Below are positions 7,647-16,748 of a DNA stretch of 64,000 bases, piece after piece (the stretch's first letter is position 1; every line of letters begins with the position of its first letter). The stretch is taken from contig JBFHGJ010000012.1 of assembly GCA_041583135.1 (NCBI GenBank), positions 1 to 64,000 of the forward strand. Direction: 5' to 3'. Position numbers and translations under genes: made by a program. This DNA comes from JABSOG01 sp041583135. GTDB taxonomy: Bacteria; Pseudomonadota; Gammaproteobacteria; Enterobacterales; Alteromonadaceae. Under the pieces are notes generated by a model. The model was not told the origin of the DNA. It was given only the letters and a program-made list of their open reading frames with translations, and made no database searches.

Positions 7647-7719
7647 TCCACAAGCACCACCCATTATGGTCATGATGATCGCCATTCAGGCTGATTAAGA
7701 TGTAACCATGTTTGTAAAT

Positions 7720-7736
7720 GGTTGGCGAAGCCAACC
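7720..7736 (+). terminator. Hairpin after the rse operon
   Basis: A perfect GGTTGGC/GCCAACC stem with a GAA loop lies 74 bp past rseC. The following sequence GCTTTCG is only weakly T-rich. It may be a weak terminator, and it overlaps the likely -35 region of lepA. Confidence 0.4.
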
Positions 7737-7751
7737 GCTTTCGTGTAAAAT
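7722..7751 (+). promoter_or_regulatory. Possible promoter of lepA-lepB
   Basis: TTGGCG (7722-7727), an 18-nt spacer and TAAAAT (7746-7751) resemble a sigma-70 promoter about 95 bp before lepA. The -35 match is modest and overlaps the hairpin at 7720-7736. Confidence 0.4.
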
Positions 7752-7844
7752 CGCGCCCTATTTACAAAAGTAACTCCGTTATACATTTAACACGCCTGTT
7801 CTCAGGTTTTGTCGAACGATTTAAAGAAGATATTGACGTCCTAT

Positions 7845-9635
7845 ATGAAGCACATTCGAAATTTCTCCATCATTGCGCACATTGACCATGGCAAGTCTAC
7901 CTTGTCTGACCGGTTGATCCAGACTTGCGGCGGTTTATCCGACCGAGAAATGCAGCAGCAGGTGCTCGACTCGATGGATATTGAACGTGAGCGTGGCATC
8001 ACCATCAAAGCGCAGAGTGTGACGCTGGACTATACCGCCAAAGACGGCAACACCTATCAGCTTAATTTTATCGATACTCCAGGCCACGTTGACTTCTCCT
8101 ACGAAGTATCACGTTCATTGGCTGCTTGTGAAGGTGCGCTTTTGGTGGTTGACGCCGGGCAGGGCGTTGAAGCGCAAACCGTGGCGAACTGTTATACCGC
8201 CATCGAAATGGACCTTGAAGTTATTCCTATTCTCAACAAAATCGACCTGCCGCAAGCCGAGCCGGAAAGGGTCAGTGAAGAGATTGAAGACATTGTTGGT
8301 ATCGATGCCATTGACGCAGTACGTTGCTCGGCCAAAACCGGTATCGGTATTGTTGATGTGCTGGAAAAAATCGTCAGTGACGTACCTCCGCCGGTCGGTG
8401 ATGTCGATGGGCCGTTGCAGGCATTGATCATCGACTCTTGGTATGACGGCTATAAAGGGGTCATTTCTTTGGTGCGTATCGTCAATGGCTCGTTGCGCAA
8501 AGGCGACAAGATGAAAGTCTGGTCTACCGGTCAAGTTCATCAGGTCGATGAAATCGGCATATTTACGCCGAAAGCGAAAGATACCGGCGTATTGAAAACC
8601 GGTGAAGTGGGTTATGTGATTGCCGGTATCAAAGAGATTTTGGGCGCTCCTGTAGGTGATACCCTAACTATGGCTCGTGAGGGCTGTGAAGCGCCATTGC
8701 CGGGTTTTGTCAAAGTTAAACCTCAGGTGTATGCCGGTATGTTCCCGGTGAGCTCTGACGAGTTTGAGAATTTCCGCGATGCTTTGACAAAATTAAGCCT
8801 AAATGATGCGTCATTGTTCTTTGAGCCTGAAACCTCAGGGGCATTGGGCTTTGGTTTTCGTATCGGCTTTTTGGGAATGCTCCATATGGAGATCATCCAA
8901 GAGCGATTGGAGCGTGAATACGACCTGGATTTGATCACCACTGCACCGACGGTAATTTATGAGATCACCAAAACCGACGGCACCGTTGTTCAGATAGACA
9001 ACCCCTCCGATATGCCGCCGGTCAACAGCATTGAAAAAATCGGCGAACCGATTGTTGAAGCGCACATCTTAGTGCCAAAAGAGTACCTTGGTAACGTCAT
9101 TACCCTATGTGTTGAAAAGCGTGGAATGCAGACCAACCTGTCGTACCATGGCAATCAGGTTCAATTGACCTATGAATTGCCGATGGCTGAGGTGGTGATG
9201 GACTTCTTCGACCGCCTAAAATCTACCAGCCGTGGTTATGCGTCATTGGATTATAACTTTATTCGCTTCCAAGAGGCGGATATGGTGAGGCTGGATATTT
9301 TGATCAATGGCGAACGAGTTGATGCCTTGGCAGTGATTGTGCACCGTTCACACGCGCAAAGCCAAGGTCGTGAGCTTTGTGAGAAGCTCAAAGAGCTTAT
9401 CCATCGTCAAATGTTCGATATTGCGATTCAGGCCGCCATCGGTACTCATGTTATCGCCCGTTCGACGGTGAAGCAGCTACGTAAGAACGTTATCGCCAAA
9501 TGTTATGGTGGTGACGTCAGTCGTAAGAAGAAACTGCTTAAGAAACAAAAAGAAGGTAAGAAACGCATGAAGCAGGTCGGTAATGTTGAATTGCCGCAAG
9601 AAGCGTTTTTAGCCATTTTGAAAGTGGGAGAATAA
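7845..9635 (+). CDS. lepA: Elongation factor 4 (LepA)
   Basis: This 596-residue ribosome-associated translational GTPase is proposed to back-translocate stalled ribosomes and assist 30S assembly. The P-loop AHIDHGKST is at 11-19, the switch II motif DTPGHVDF near 77, and NKID (G4) near 130. The EF-G-like domains follow, then the LepA-specific C-terminal domain ending in KQKEGKKRMKQ. The ATG at 7845 gives the conserved start M-K-x-IRNFSIIAH. The upstream TTG would add 12 residues not typical of the family. It is followed by lepB after 10 bp, as in E. coli. Confidence 0.97.
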   Translation: MKHIRNFSIIAHIDHGKSTLSDRLIQTCGGLSDREMQQQVLDSMDIERERGITIKAQSVTLDYTAKDGNTYQLNFIDTPGHVDFSYEVSRSLAACEGALLVVDAGQGVEAQTVANCYTAIEMDLEVIPILNKIDLPQAEPERVSEEIEDIVGIDAIDAVRCSAKTGIGIVDVLEKIVSDVPPPVGDVDGPLQALIIDSWYDGYKGVISLVRIVNGSLRKGDKMKVWSTGQVHQVDEIGIFTPKAKDTGVLKTGEVGYVIAGIKEILGAPVGDTLTMAREGCEAPLPGFVKVKPQVYAGMFPVSSDEFENFRDALTKLSLNDASLFFEPETSGALGFGFRIGFLGMLHMEIIQERLEREYDLDLITTAPTVIYEITKTDGTVVQIDNPSDMPPVNSIEKIGEPIVEAHILVPKEYLGNVITLCVEKRGMQTNLSYHGNQVQLTYELPMAEVVMDFFDRLKSTSRGYASLDYNFIRFQEADMVRLDILINGERVDALAVIVHRSHAQSQGRELCEKLKELIHRQMFDIAIQAAIGTHVIARSTVKQLRKNVIAKCYGGDVSRKKKLLKKQKEGKKRMKQVGNVELPQEAFLAILKVGE

Positions 9636-9645
9636 AGGAAGCCTT

Positions 9646-10563
9646 ATGGCCAGTATATTTGCAATTTTTTTGGTATTTTTGTCTGTTGTCAGTGGTCTTA
9701 TCTGGCTACTGGACGCCAAGGTGTTTGCGCCTAAAAGGCAACTCGCTTTTGAATCCGCACAAAAGCAATTGGGCGAGGGGATGACCGAGGAGGTCAAAGA
9801 GAAGTTGTTGCGTCAGCCATTTTTAGCTGAAACTGCGCAGTCTATCTTCCCTGTGGTATTGGCCATTACAATTTTTCGCTCTTTTATTTACGAACCGTTT
9901 CAAATTCCTTCGGGTTCGATGAAACCAACCTTGTTGGTCGGCGACTTTATTTTGGTAGAAAAATTTGCCTATGGCATTAAAGACCCGGTTACCCGCAATG
10001 AGCTGGTGGCTACCGGCAAGCCGCAACGGGGTGATGTTGCCGTATTCAAATACCCCCTTGACCCTATGGTAGATTACATCAAGCGTGTGGTAGGGGTGCC
10101 AGGTGACATCATTTACTACAAAAATAAGACTTTGTTTATCAAGCCTTCTTGCGAGCGTGAACCTGATAAGTGTGACCGTTACAATCAGGTCAACATGGAG
10201 TTGCTCAGTAAAAACGGCTTTACTGATAATGATACGCCGGTTGATGTGCTTAAAGAAGACCTGCTTGGCACCGAGCACAACATCTTGATCAACAACGAAA
10301 TCAAAAATCACTTCAACTATTATCAACAATCCGCTATGCCAAAAGATCACTGGCGGGTGCCTGAAGGTCATTATTTTATGATGGGTGACAACCGCGACAA
10401 CAGTGGCGATAGCCGTTATTGGGGGTTTGTTCCGGAAGAAAACTTTGTTGGTCGTGCCGTCTTTATTTGGACCAGCTTTGAGTTTGAGCGTCAGCCTGAA
10501 GATTGGTTGCCTACGTGGGTGCCGACCGGCGTCCGTTTTGAGCGTTTGGGCTCCTTTGAGTGA
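9646..10563 (+). CDS. lepB: Signal peptidase I (LepB)
   Basis: This 305-residue inner-membrane serine protease removes signal peptides from exported proteins. There are two membrane helices (about residues 3-23 and 64-81), then the catalytic Ser91 in SGSMKPT and Lys146 in YIKRVVG, positions that agree closely with E. coli. Box E is GDNRDNSGDSRYWG. An AAGGA-like site precedes the ATG. The gene lies between lepA and rnc in the usual order. Confidence 0.96.
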   Translation: MASIFAIFLVFLSVVSGLIWLLDAKVFAPKRQLAFESAQKQLGEGMTEEVKEKLLRQPFLAETAQSIFPVVLAITIFRSFIYEPFQIPSGSMKPTLLVGDFILVEKFAYGIKDPVTRNELVATGKPQRGDVAVFKYPLDPMVDYIKRVVGVPGDIIYYKNKTLFIKPSCEREPDKCDRYNQVNMELLSKNGFTDNDTPVDVLKEDLLGTEHNILINNEIKNHFNYYQQSAMPKDHWRVPEGHYFMMGDNRDNSGDSRYWGFVPEENFVGRAVFIWTSFEFERQPEDWLPTWVPTGVRFERLGSFE

Positions 10564-10581
10564 TCGGCGACTGTATTGACC

Positions 10582-11256
10582 ATGAAATTGCCGGTAATTG
10601 AACTGTATTCCAAGATAGGATACCAATTTAACGATCAGTCGCTACTTGAGTTGGCGCTGACACATCGTAGCGCCAAAGGCGAGCATAACGAACGCTTGGA
10701 GTTTCTCGGCGATTCGATTTTGTCACTGGTGATAGCCGATGCCCTCTTTCATCAGTTTGTCAAAGTACAAGAAGGCGATTTAAGCCGTATGCGTTCGACT
10801 TTGGTGCGCGGTCAAACACTCGCTGAGCTGGCCCGTGACTTTTCACTTGGCGACTATTTGCGCTTAGGGCCGGGTGAACTCAAAAGCGGTGGTTATCGTC
10901 GCGACTCTATTTTGGCCGATGCCGTAGAGGCCATCATCGGTGCCGTCTACCTTGATTCTGATCTCGAAACCTGTCGTCAGGTAGTATTGGGCTGGTATGA
11001 GAAACGCTTGGCCAAAATCAAGCCCGGCGCCTCGCAAAAAGATCCAAAAACTCAGCTACAAGAGTTGCTGCAAGGCAACAAAAAGCCGTTACCTGTCTAT
11101 ACTGTAGTGGATGTCAAAGGACAGGCACACAATCAAGAATTTACCGTGTGCTGCCAAATCGAAGGATTTGATGATGTGGTGGCGAAAGGCACCAGCAGAC
11201 GCAAAGCAGAGCAGCAGGCAGCCTCTATGGTGCTTAAGCAATTGGCAGGTGAATAA
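10582..11256 (+). CDS. rnc: Ribonuclease III
   Basis: This 224-residue double-strand-specific endoribonuclease processes rRNA and some mRNAs. The signature ERLEFLGDS is at 37-45, with the catalytic acidic residues there and at DAVEAIIGA near 115. The double-stranded-RNA-binding domain occupies about 153-224, with GTSRRKAEQQAA near the end. The ATG at 10582 is preferred over a TTG two codons earlier. No clear Shine-Dalgarno sequence is visible, so translational coupling to lepB is likely. It is followed by era after 2 bp. Confidence 0.96.
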   Translation: MKLPVIELYSKIGYQFNDQSLLELALTHRSAKGEHNERLEFLGDSILSLVIADALFHQFVKVQEGDLSRMRSTLVRGQTLAELARDFSLGDYLRLGPGELKSGGYRRDSILADAVEAIIGAVYLDSDLETCRQVVLGWYEKRLAKIKPGASQKDPKTQLQELLQGNKKPLPVYTVVDVKGQAHNQEFTVCCQIEGFDDVVAKGTSRRKAEQQAASMVLKQLAGE

Positions 11257-11258
11257 AG

Positions 11259-12161
11259 ATGAATGTTGATACCTTTTGTGGCTTAGTGGCCATTGTCGGC
11301 AGGCCCAATGTCGGCAAGTCAACCTTGCTCAACAAATTGCTTGGGCAAAAAGTCAGTATCACCTCGCGTAAGCCGCAAACCACTCGCCATCGCATTATGG
11401 GGATTCATACCGAAGGCAAACATCAGACGGTTTATGTCGATACCCCGGGTCTTCATATCGAAGAAAAAAGGGCCATCAACCGTTTGATGAACCGCGCTGC
11501 GGCCAGTTCGATTCGTGATGTTGAAATGGCAATATTTGTGGTGGAAGCCGGGCGCTGGACAGAAGATGACGAAATGGTGTTGACCAAGCTTAAACAAGGT
11601 CGCATCACCGTGTTGTTGGCGGTCAACAAAATCGACAAGCTTGAAGATAAAGACAAGCTGTTGCCTTACCTGCAAATGTTGGGCGAAAAGCACAATTTTG
11701 CTCATATTGTGCCGGTCTCTGCCAAAAAGAATGTCGCAATAGAGCAGATCCAAGAGATTGTTAGCGCTCACTTACCATCAAGCGAATTTTATTTCCCGGA
11801 AGACTATATTACCGACCGCTCGCAGCGTTTCATGGTGGCAGAGATCATCCGTGAAAAACTGATGCGCTTTATGGGCGATGAATTGCCTTACTCGGTTACC
11901 GTGGAGATAGAGCAGTTCAAATGGCAGCCCAATGGCGTGTGGCACATCAATGGGCTTATTCTCGTTGAGCGAGAAAGTCAAAAACGTATGGTGATCGGCA
12001 ATAAGGGCGAGAAGCTCAAAACCATTGGTCGCGAAGCCCGTAAAGATGTGGAATATCTACTCGACAACAAGGTGTTCTTGGAGCTTTGGGTCAAGGTCAA
12101 AAGCGGTTGGGCCGATGACGAGCGGGCATTGCACAGCCTTGGTTATCGTGACGACCTGTAA
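11259..12161 (+). CDS. era: GTPase Era
   Basis: This 300-residue Ras-like GTPase has a C-terminal KH domain and binds the 3' end of 16S rRNA during 30S maturation. The P-loop GRPNVGKST is at 14-22, with G3 DTPGLH near 62 and G4 NKID near 125. The KH domain contains ERESQKRMVIGNKGEKLKTIG near 225-245. The start is 2 bp after the rnc stop, and recO follows 6 bp after the stop codon. Confidence 0.97.
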   Translation: MNVDTFCGLVAIVGRPNVGKSTLLNKLLGQKVSITSRKPQTTRHRIMGIHTEGKHQTVYVDTPGLHIEEKRAINRLMNRAAASSIRDVEMAIFVVEAGRWTEDDEMVLTKLKQGRITVLLAVNKIDKLEDKDKLLPYLQMLGEKHNFAHIVPVSAKKNVAIEQIQEIVSAHLPSSEFYFPEDYITDRSQRFMVAEIIREKLMRFMGDELPYSVTVEIEQFKWQPNGVWHINGLILVERESQKRMVIGNKGEKLKTIGREARKDVEYLLDNKVFLELWVKVKSGWADDERALHSLGYRDDL

Positions 12162-12167
12162 ACGGTT

Positions 12168-12923
12168 ATGGCCGAGTACGACGCCACGCCCAGTCACTGC
12201 TACATTTTGCATCGGCGAGCCTTTCGAGAATCTAGCCTGATCGTCGATGTACTCACCCAAGATAAAGGCTTTGTCGCCGTCGTGCTAAAAGGCGCTGCCA
12301 AAGCCAAAGGCAAATCCATCGCGGCAAATGCCCTAGCTCAGCCTTTTAGGCCGCTATTGATGACTTTAAGGGGCCAAGGCGAGATGAAAAACGCCTTTGC
12401 ATGGGAAGATAACGGCGCCCCTTTTAGCCTCCAAGACAAATACCTCTATAGCGGTTTCTATATCAATGAATTGATATGCCGTTTGTGGCCTAAACACATC
12501 GAGGCAGATGAATTATATGCACTTTATGTGCAAAGCCTGAAGGCGCTTGCCAGCGTGCAAGATAAGGCGCCTGTGGACAATACGCAACTCGAACGGATAT
12601 TACGACGTTTTGAGTTGACCTTACTGAACCTGCTCGGTTTTGCCGTCGATTGTCATTACACGGCCGACACTGGTGAGCCGATAGCAGCGCAAGACTTTTA
12701 TTTGTTTGATCCGTCGTTGGGTTTTACCAAGGCCCTAGCCAATTTCGACAACCCCAATGTAACACGACAATTTAGCGGCGCCGACATTGTTGCCATCGGC
12801 GAGCTGGATTTTAGCTCAAATACTGTGCTTAAAGCCGCCAAGCGCCTGACTCGGATCGCGCTGGCGCTGCACCTTGGTGATAGGCCGCTGAAAAGTCGCG
12901 AACTGTTTACCGCCATTCGTTAA
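12168..12923 (+). CDS. recO: DNA repair protein RecO
   Basis: This 251-residue recombination mediator works with RecR to load RecA on SSB-coated gaps. The N-terminal OB-fold contains the family motif HRRAFRESSLIVDVLT at 14-29 and VLKGAAKAKGKS. The rest is helical, with LLNLLGFAVDC near 155. No zinc-finger cysteines are present, as in enterobacterial RecO. The operon position between era and pdxJ supports the call. Confidence 0.94.
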   Translation: MAEYDATPSHCYILHRRAFRESSLIVDVLTQDKGFVAVVLKGAAKAKGKSIAANALAQPFRPLLMTLRGQGEMKNAFAWEDNGAPFSLQDKYLYSGFYINELICRLWPKHIEADELYALYVQSLKALASVQDKAPVDNTQLERILRRFELTLLNLLGFAVDCHYTADTGEPIAAQDFYLFDPSLGFTKALANFDNPNVTRQFSGADIVAIGELDFSSNTVLKAAKRLTRIALALHLGDRPLKSRELFTAIR

Positions 12924-12939
12924 CCGGAGAGAATTATTT

Positions 12940-13665
12940 ATGAGTAAGCCTTATTTGGCCATCAGCATCGACCATGTTGCAACCTTACGTCAAGCCAGAG
13001 GGACCAGCTACCCTGAGCCGATTCATGCCGCGGCAACCGCTGAGCTTGCCGGTGCCGACGGCATTGTCGTGCATTTACGTGAAGACAGGCGTCATATACA
13101 AGACCGTGACATATACCTGTTAAGCCACACCATAGGGTCAAGGTTGAACCTGAAAATGGCGCTGAGTGACGAAATGGTCAACTTTGCCGTTGAACTGGCA
13201 CCTGCTATGGTGACGTTGGTTCCTGAAAGTGCCGATGAGCTCACCAGTGAAGGGGGAATGGACGTTATCGCCAATCAAGCGCGCATAGAACAAGCGGTTG
13301 AGCAGTTGGGTGAGCGTGGCGTCAAGGTGATGGTGTTGGTCGATGCCGACAATGAGCAGATCGCCGCAGCCAGTGAAGCGGGTGTTGATGGCATTGAACT
13401 GCATACCGGATTCTACAGCGAAGCGCTTGATGAAGAAGAAGTTGAAGAAGCACTTGATGCCCTAAGTGAAAGTGCCGACCACGCGCAATCTCTTGAGCTT
13501 TATGTCAGTGCTGGCGGTGGGCTGAACTATCACAATGTTGCTGCCATTGCCGCAATTGATGCTATAAACGAGATCAACGTCGGTCATGCGGTAGTCTCAA
13601 GAGCCATTTTTGCCGGCCTCGAAAAAGCCATCGCCGACTTCAAGGCTGAGGTTAACCGCGCTTGA
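12940..13665 (+). CDS. pdxJ: Pyridoxine 5'-phosphate synthase
   Basis: This 241-residue TIM-barrel enzyme condenses 3-amino-2-oxopropyl phosphate with 1-deoxy-xylulose 5-phosphate to give pyridoxine 5'-phosphate. Conserved segments are SIDHVATLRQARGTSYPEP (about 9-27), HLREDRRHIQDRD, VTLVPE and ELHTGFY, and the phosphate loop VSAGGGLNYHN near 188-198. Its substrate comes from the same Dxs-made intermediate that Dxr (57715-58920) uses. A GGAGAG ribosome binding site precedes the ATG. It is the last gene of the lepA-pdxJ run. Confidence 0.97.
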   Translation: MSKPYLAISIDHVATLRQARGTSYPEPIHAAATAELAGADGIVVHLREDRRHIQDRDIYLLSHTIGSRLNLKMALSDEMVNFAVELAPAMVTLVPESADELTSEGGMDVIANQARIEQAVEQLGERGVKVMVLVDADNEQIAAASEAGVDGIELHTGFYSEALDEEEVEEALDALSESADHAQSLELYVSAGGGLNYHNVAAIAAIDAINEINVGHAVVSRAIFAGLEKAIADFKAEVNRA

Positions 13666-13677
13666 TATTGACCTGTT

Positions 13678-13707
13678 GCTGGGCGTTGCTTACCACATAC
13701 GCCCAGC
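13678..13707. terminator. Hairpin between convergent pdxJ and barA
   Basis: A perfect 9-bp stem GCTGGGCGT/ACGCCCAGC with a 12-nt loop fills the 57-bp gap between the convergent genes. The flanks are only weakly T-rich. It is likely shared by both transcripts. Confidence 0.55.
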
Positions 13708-13722
13708 ATTTGCCGTGTTAAG

Positions 13723-16563
13723 CTAACCTTTCACCGCCAACTGTTCACGCCATTGTTCACAATCTTGCAAGAGATTGTCCATTTCATCGATAAGCTCGTA
13801 GACCTCAGGTATGACATCATCGGCGTTTTGATGCTTTTTGATGTGGGTCTCTATGGTGTTGGCCAATGCTTTGAGCCTTGGTACGCCAGTGTAGCAGCAG
13901 GCGCCGTGGAGTTTATGGACATGCTTTAAAATGTCTTGATGGTTGTTGTCGTCACAGGCTTGTTCGATGGCGTCACGGGCATTGGGAATGCTATCGAGCA
14001 GCATCATCAGCATATCAACTGCTAGATCTGGTTTGTTTGCCGCATGTTGCAATGCCATGGCCCAGTCTACATGGGCACTTTTAGGATCGCACAGCGCCTC
14101 GTCTGGGCTCTCCTCAGATGGGGGCTGCGTTATATTGTCTATGCTCAAATCATCGGGGATGAGCGACAGTTGTGGGTGCTCTGAGTCAGTGTCCTGATGA
14201 ATCGGCGCAAACTGTTGAATTGATTTATACAGCATTTGCTCGTCAATCGGTTTGGTCAGGTAGCCATGAAAGCCTACTTCCAGCAGCCGTTCTTTTTCAC
14301 CGGCCAATGCATGGGCAGTAACCGCAACGATGGGAGTATGGTCGTTGAGGGTGGCACTTTGAATTTGCTGGCAGGCGGTAATACCGTCCATCACCGGCAT
14401 CTGAATGTCCATATAAATAAGGTCAAATTCTTTGATATTGCATACTGCAACTGCTTCGGCGCCGTTTTTACAGGTTTCGACACTACGCACCTGTTCTTCC
14501 AATAACGTGGTGATGAGCTTAAGGTTGGCTTCGTTGTCGTCTACCGCCAATACCCTTAGGGGGCTTTTATCTTGCTCGGCGCGCCAGTTCGGTAGGCTGG
14601 CTTGTGACGGACCGAAGGATTTCGATAAGGCGATAGCCAGCTTACGATGATTCACCGGCTTATTGAGACAAGCCCTAATGCCGCTGGCCATTAAAATCTC
14701 ACGGGTGGCCTCGGGCAACACTTCCATCAACAAGAAAATATGGTCAACCACAGGTTGCAATTCGTGGATCAACTGTTTGACCTCGGTGACAATGGCCGCC
14801 GAGGTTTTCGGACTGATGATGGCAATATCGAATATTCGCCCGGACTTGATGATGCGCTTTAAGGTCTCGGTATCGGCGCATGGGGTCAGTTTCATGCCCC
14901 AGCTTTCAAGCAGTTCGGTGGTGGCCGAGCGGGTGTGAGATAAAAACTCGAAGTACAATATCGAGCGTTGCTTGAGCTCTTGCACCGGTAAAGGCGGCGA
15001 AAGTGCAATGCTGTGAACTTTACAGTCGAATTGAAAATTAAAGGTTGAGCCTTGGTTGACTTCTGACTCCAAGGTAATTTCGCCTTGCATCGCTTGGGCA
15101 AGTTTCTGTGAAATAATAAGACCCAAGCCGGTGCCGCCATAGCGTCTGGTGATGCTGCTGTCGGCTTGACCGAAGGCGGCAAACAGGCTTTCTTGTTGTG
15201 CCGGCTGAATGCCGATGCCGGTATCAACCACAATGGCTTTGAGCGTCACTTCATCAAAGCGGCGCTTAGCCACTGAAATATCGACTGCGACTGAGCCTTT
15301 TTCGGTGAACTTGATGGCGTTGCCGATCAGGTTTACCAACACTTGGCGAATACGATTGGGGTCGGCAATCAAATCGTCGGGGACATCTGGGCTGATGCGG
15401 GCGCAAAACTCCAAACTTTTTTCTTTGGCGCTTGGGGCTAGCATGGTGATCACTTCATTAATGCTGTCTCTAAAGGCAAACGGAATGTTTTCAAGGGCAA
15501 GTCGGCCAGCGTCGAGCTTGGAGAAGTCGAGGATATCATCGATGATCACCAGCAGACTGTTGGCCGAGCTGGCGATGGTTTCCAAGTAATCGCGCTGATT
15601 TTCTTTAAGCGGGGTTTTCATCAGCTGGCGGGTAAACCCTATTACCCCGTTCAGTGGCGTGCGCAATTCATGGCTCATATTGGCCAAAAACTCCGACTTC
15701 ACCCGGTTGGCCTCAAGGGCCTCGCGTTTGGCGAGGTTAAGCTCAACGTTTTGAATTTCAATCTGTTCCATGGTTTCGCGCAGATCGGCGGTCGTTTGTT
15801 CAACATTGAGTTGCATTTCAAGGTGAATGGCGTTGAGGGATTTGGCTACTGAGTTGATACCGTTTTTGAGCAAGTCCAGCTCGCCGGTCAATTCTTCTTC
15901 AATAAAGACATCGCCGGTGCCTGAGCCGATGGCATTGATTGCGGTAACCATGGTCTTTACTGGCAAAATCACGCGGTTAACCAGCTTGACGGCGAAAAAG
16001 ATACTGATAAATAAGCCAAGAATGATCAACGCCAAACTCACCAAAATCGCACTTTTTTGCGCCAGCAAGGTTCTATCTTGTATCAGTTGCAGTGCGACAT
16101 AACCGATGAGTTCTTCACTGAGCGGTTCGCCGACCGCTGAGGTATTGAATTCACTGTATATCGGCGCGTAAAACACCAAATAATCACCGCTACTGACCGA
16201 GGTAGTATAAGAGGGGATAGGCTCTTTGGCCGGCAGGGCCATCGTGGCCAAATCTTTGCGGTTGCCGCTGTGGAGAATGAGTTGGCGTTGTAAATCATAT
16301 ATGGCGATGTTGTTGATAAGGCCGGTATTTTTACGATGGCTGGAATAAATCAGGCGTCTGAGTTTGCGCTTGTTGCCACCGAGCAAGCCTTCTTCGGCGG
16401 CGATGGCTAAGGGTTCGACTAAGTTGGTGCCGGTTTGGATCTGGTTTTGAGTCAGTTCAGAGAAACGGTTGAAAGTATAATAACTGGCGAGCGCAATGCC
16501 GGTAAGCATGGTCGGTAAAATCGTCAACACCATAATCCATTCTTTAAGATCCCTTTTTTTCAT
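13723..16563 (-). CDS. barA: Hybrid sensor histidine kinase BarA
   Basis: This 946-residue tripartite kinase should phosphorylate UvrY/GacA and control the Csr system. Domain order: membrane helix about 10-30, periplasmic sensor region about 31-165, second helix about 170-195, HAMP, coiled coil, HisKA with SHELRTP (His near residue 298), HATPase with NLIGNAIKFT and GTGLGL, a degenerate receiver, a receiver with YMDIQMPVMDG (Asp near 717), and an HPt domain with HKLHGACCYTG (His near 880). The ATG at 16563 is chosen because AGGAG lies 5 nt upstream. It is divergent from relA. Confidence 0.93.
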   Translation of the reverse strand: MKKRDLKEWIMVLTILPTMLTGIALASYYTFNRFSELTQNQIQTGTNLVEPLAIAAEEGLLGGNKRKLRRLIYSSHRKNTGLINNIAIYDLQRQLILHSGNRKDLATMALPAKEPIPSYTTSVSSGDYLVFYAPIYSEFNTSAVGEPLSEELIGYVALQLIQDRTLLAQKSAILVSLALIILGLFISIFFAVKLVNRVILPVKTMVTAINAIGSGTGDVFIEEELTGELDLLKNGINSVAKSLNAIHLEMQLNVEQTTADLRETMEQIEIQNVELNLAKREALEANRVKSEFLANMSHELRTPLNGVIGFTRQLMKTPLKENQRDYLETIASSANSLLVIIDDILDFSKLDAGRLALENIPFAFRDSINEVITMLAPSAKEKSLEFCARISPDVPDDLIADPNRIRQVLVNLIGNAIKFTEKGSVAVDISVAKRRFDEVTLKAIVVDTGIGIQPAQQESLFAAFGQADSSITRRYGGTGLGLIISQKLAQAMQGEITLESEVNQGSTFNFQFDCKVHSIALSPPLPVQELKQRSILYFEFLSHTRSATTELLESWGMKLTPCADTETLKRIIKSGRIFDIAIISPKTSAAIVTEVKQLIHELQPVVDHIFLLMEVLPEATREILMASGIRACLNKPVNHRKLAIALSKSFGPSQASLPNWRAEQDKSPLRVLAVDDNEANLKLITTLLEEQVRSVETCKNGAEAVAVCNIKEFDLIYMDIQMPVMDGITACQQIQSATLNDHTPIVAVTAHALAGEKERLLEVGFHGYLTKPIDEQMLYKSIQQFAPIHQDTDSEHPQLSLIPDDLSIDNITQPPSEESPDEALCDPKSAHVDWAMALQHAANKPDLAVDMLMMLLDSIPNARDAIEQACDDNNHQDILKHVHKLHGACCYTGVPRLKALANTIETHIKKHQNADDVIPEVYELIDEMDNLLQDCEQWREQLAVKG

Positions 16564-16748
16564 GATGCTCCTGTAGTCGGTTAATGCAGCTGCCAATATC
16601 GTCAGTTATAACCCTTGTCGGAATAAAATAACAGCAATAGTCCAAACAAAGCCAAAAAAATTGACCATTAGGGGCCAAATCATCGGACAAGTCGGTTATG
16701 ATCAATCACAATGAAACAAAACGACACGCATAAGGATTGATATCGCCC

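Noticed and set aside
7722..7751. Reading the 7720-7736 hairpin as a certain terminator
   Set aside because: The stem is short and the T-stretch weak, and it overlaps a possible promoter. It is kept only as a low-confidence feature.
9823..10626. 267-codon open frame opposite lepB
   Set aside because: It is antisense to a gene with all catalytic motifs, and the translation resembles nothing known.
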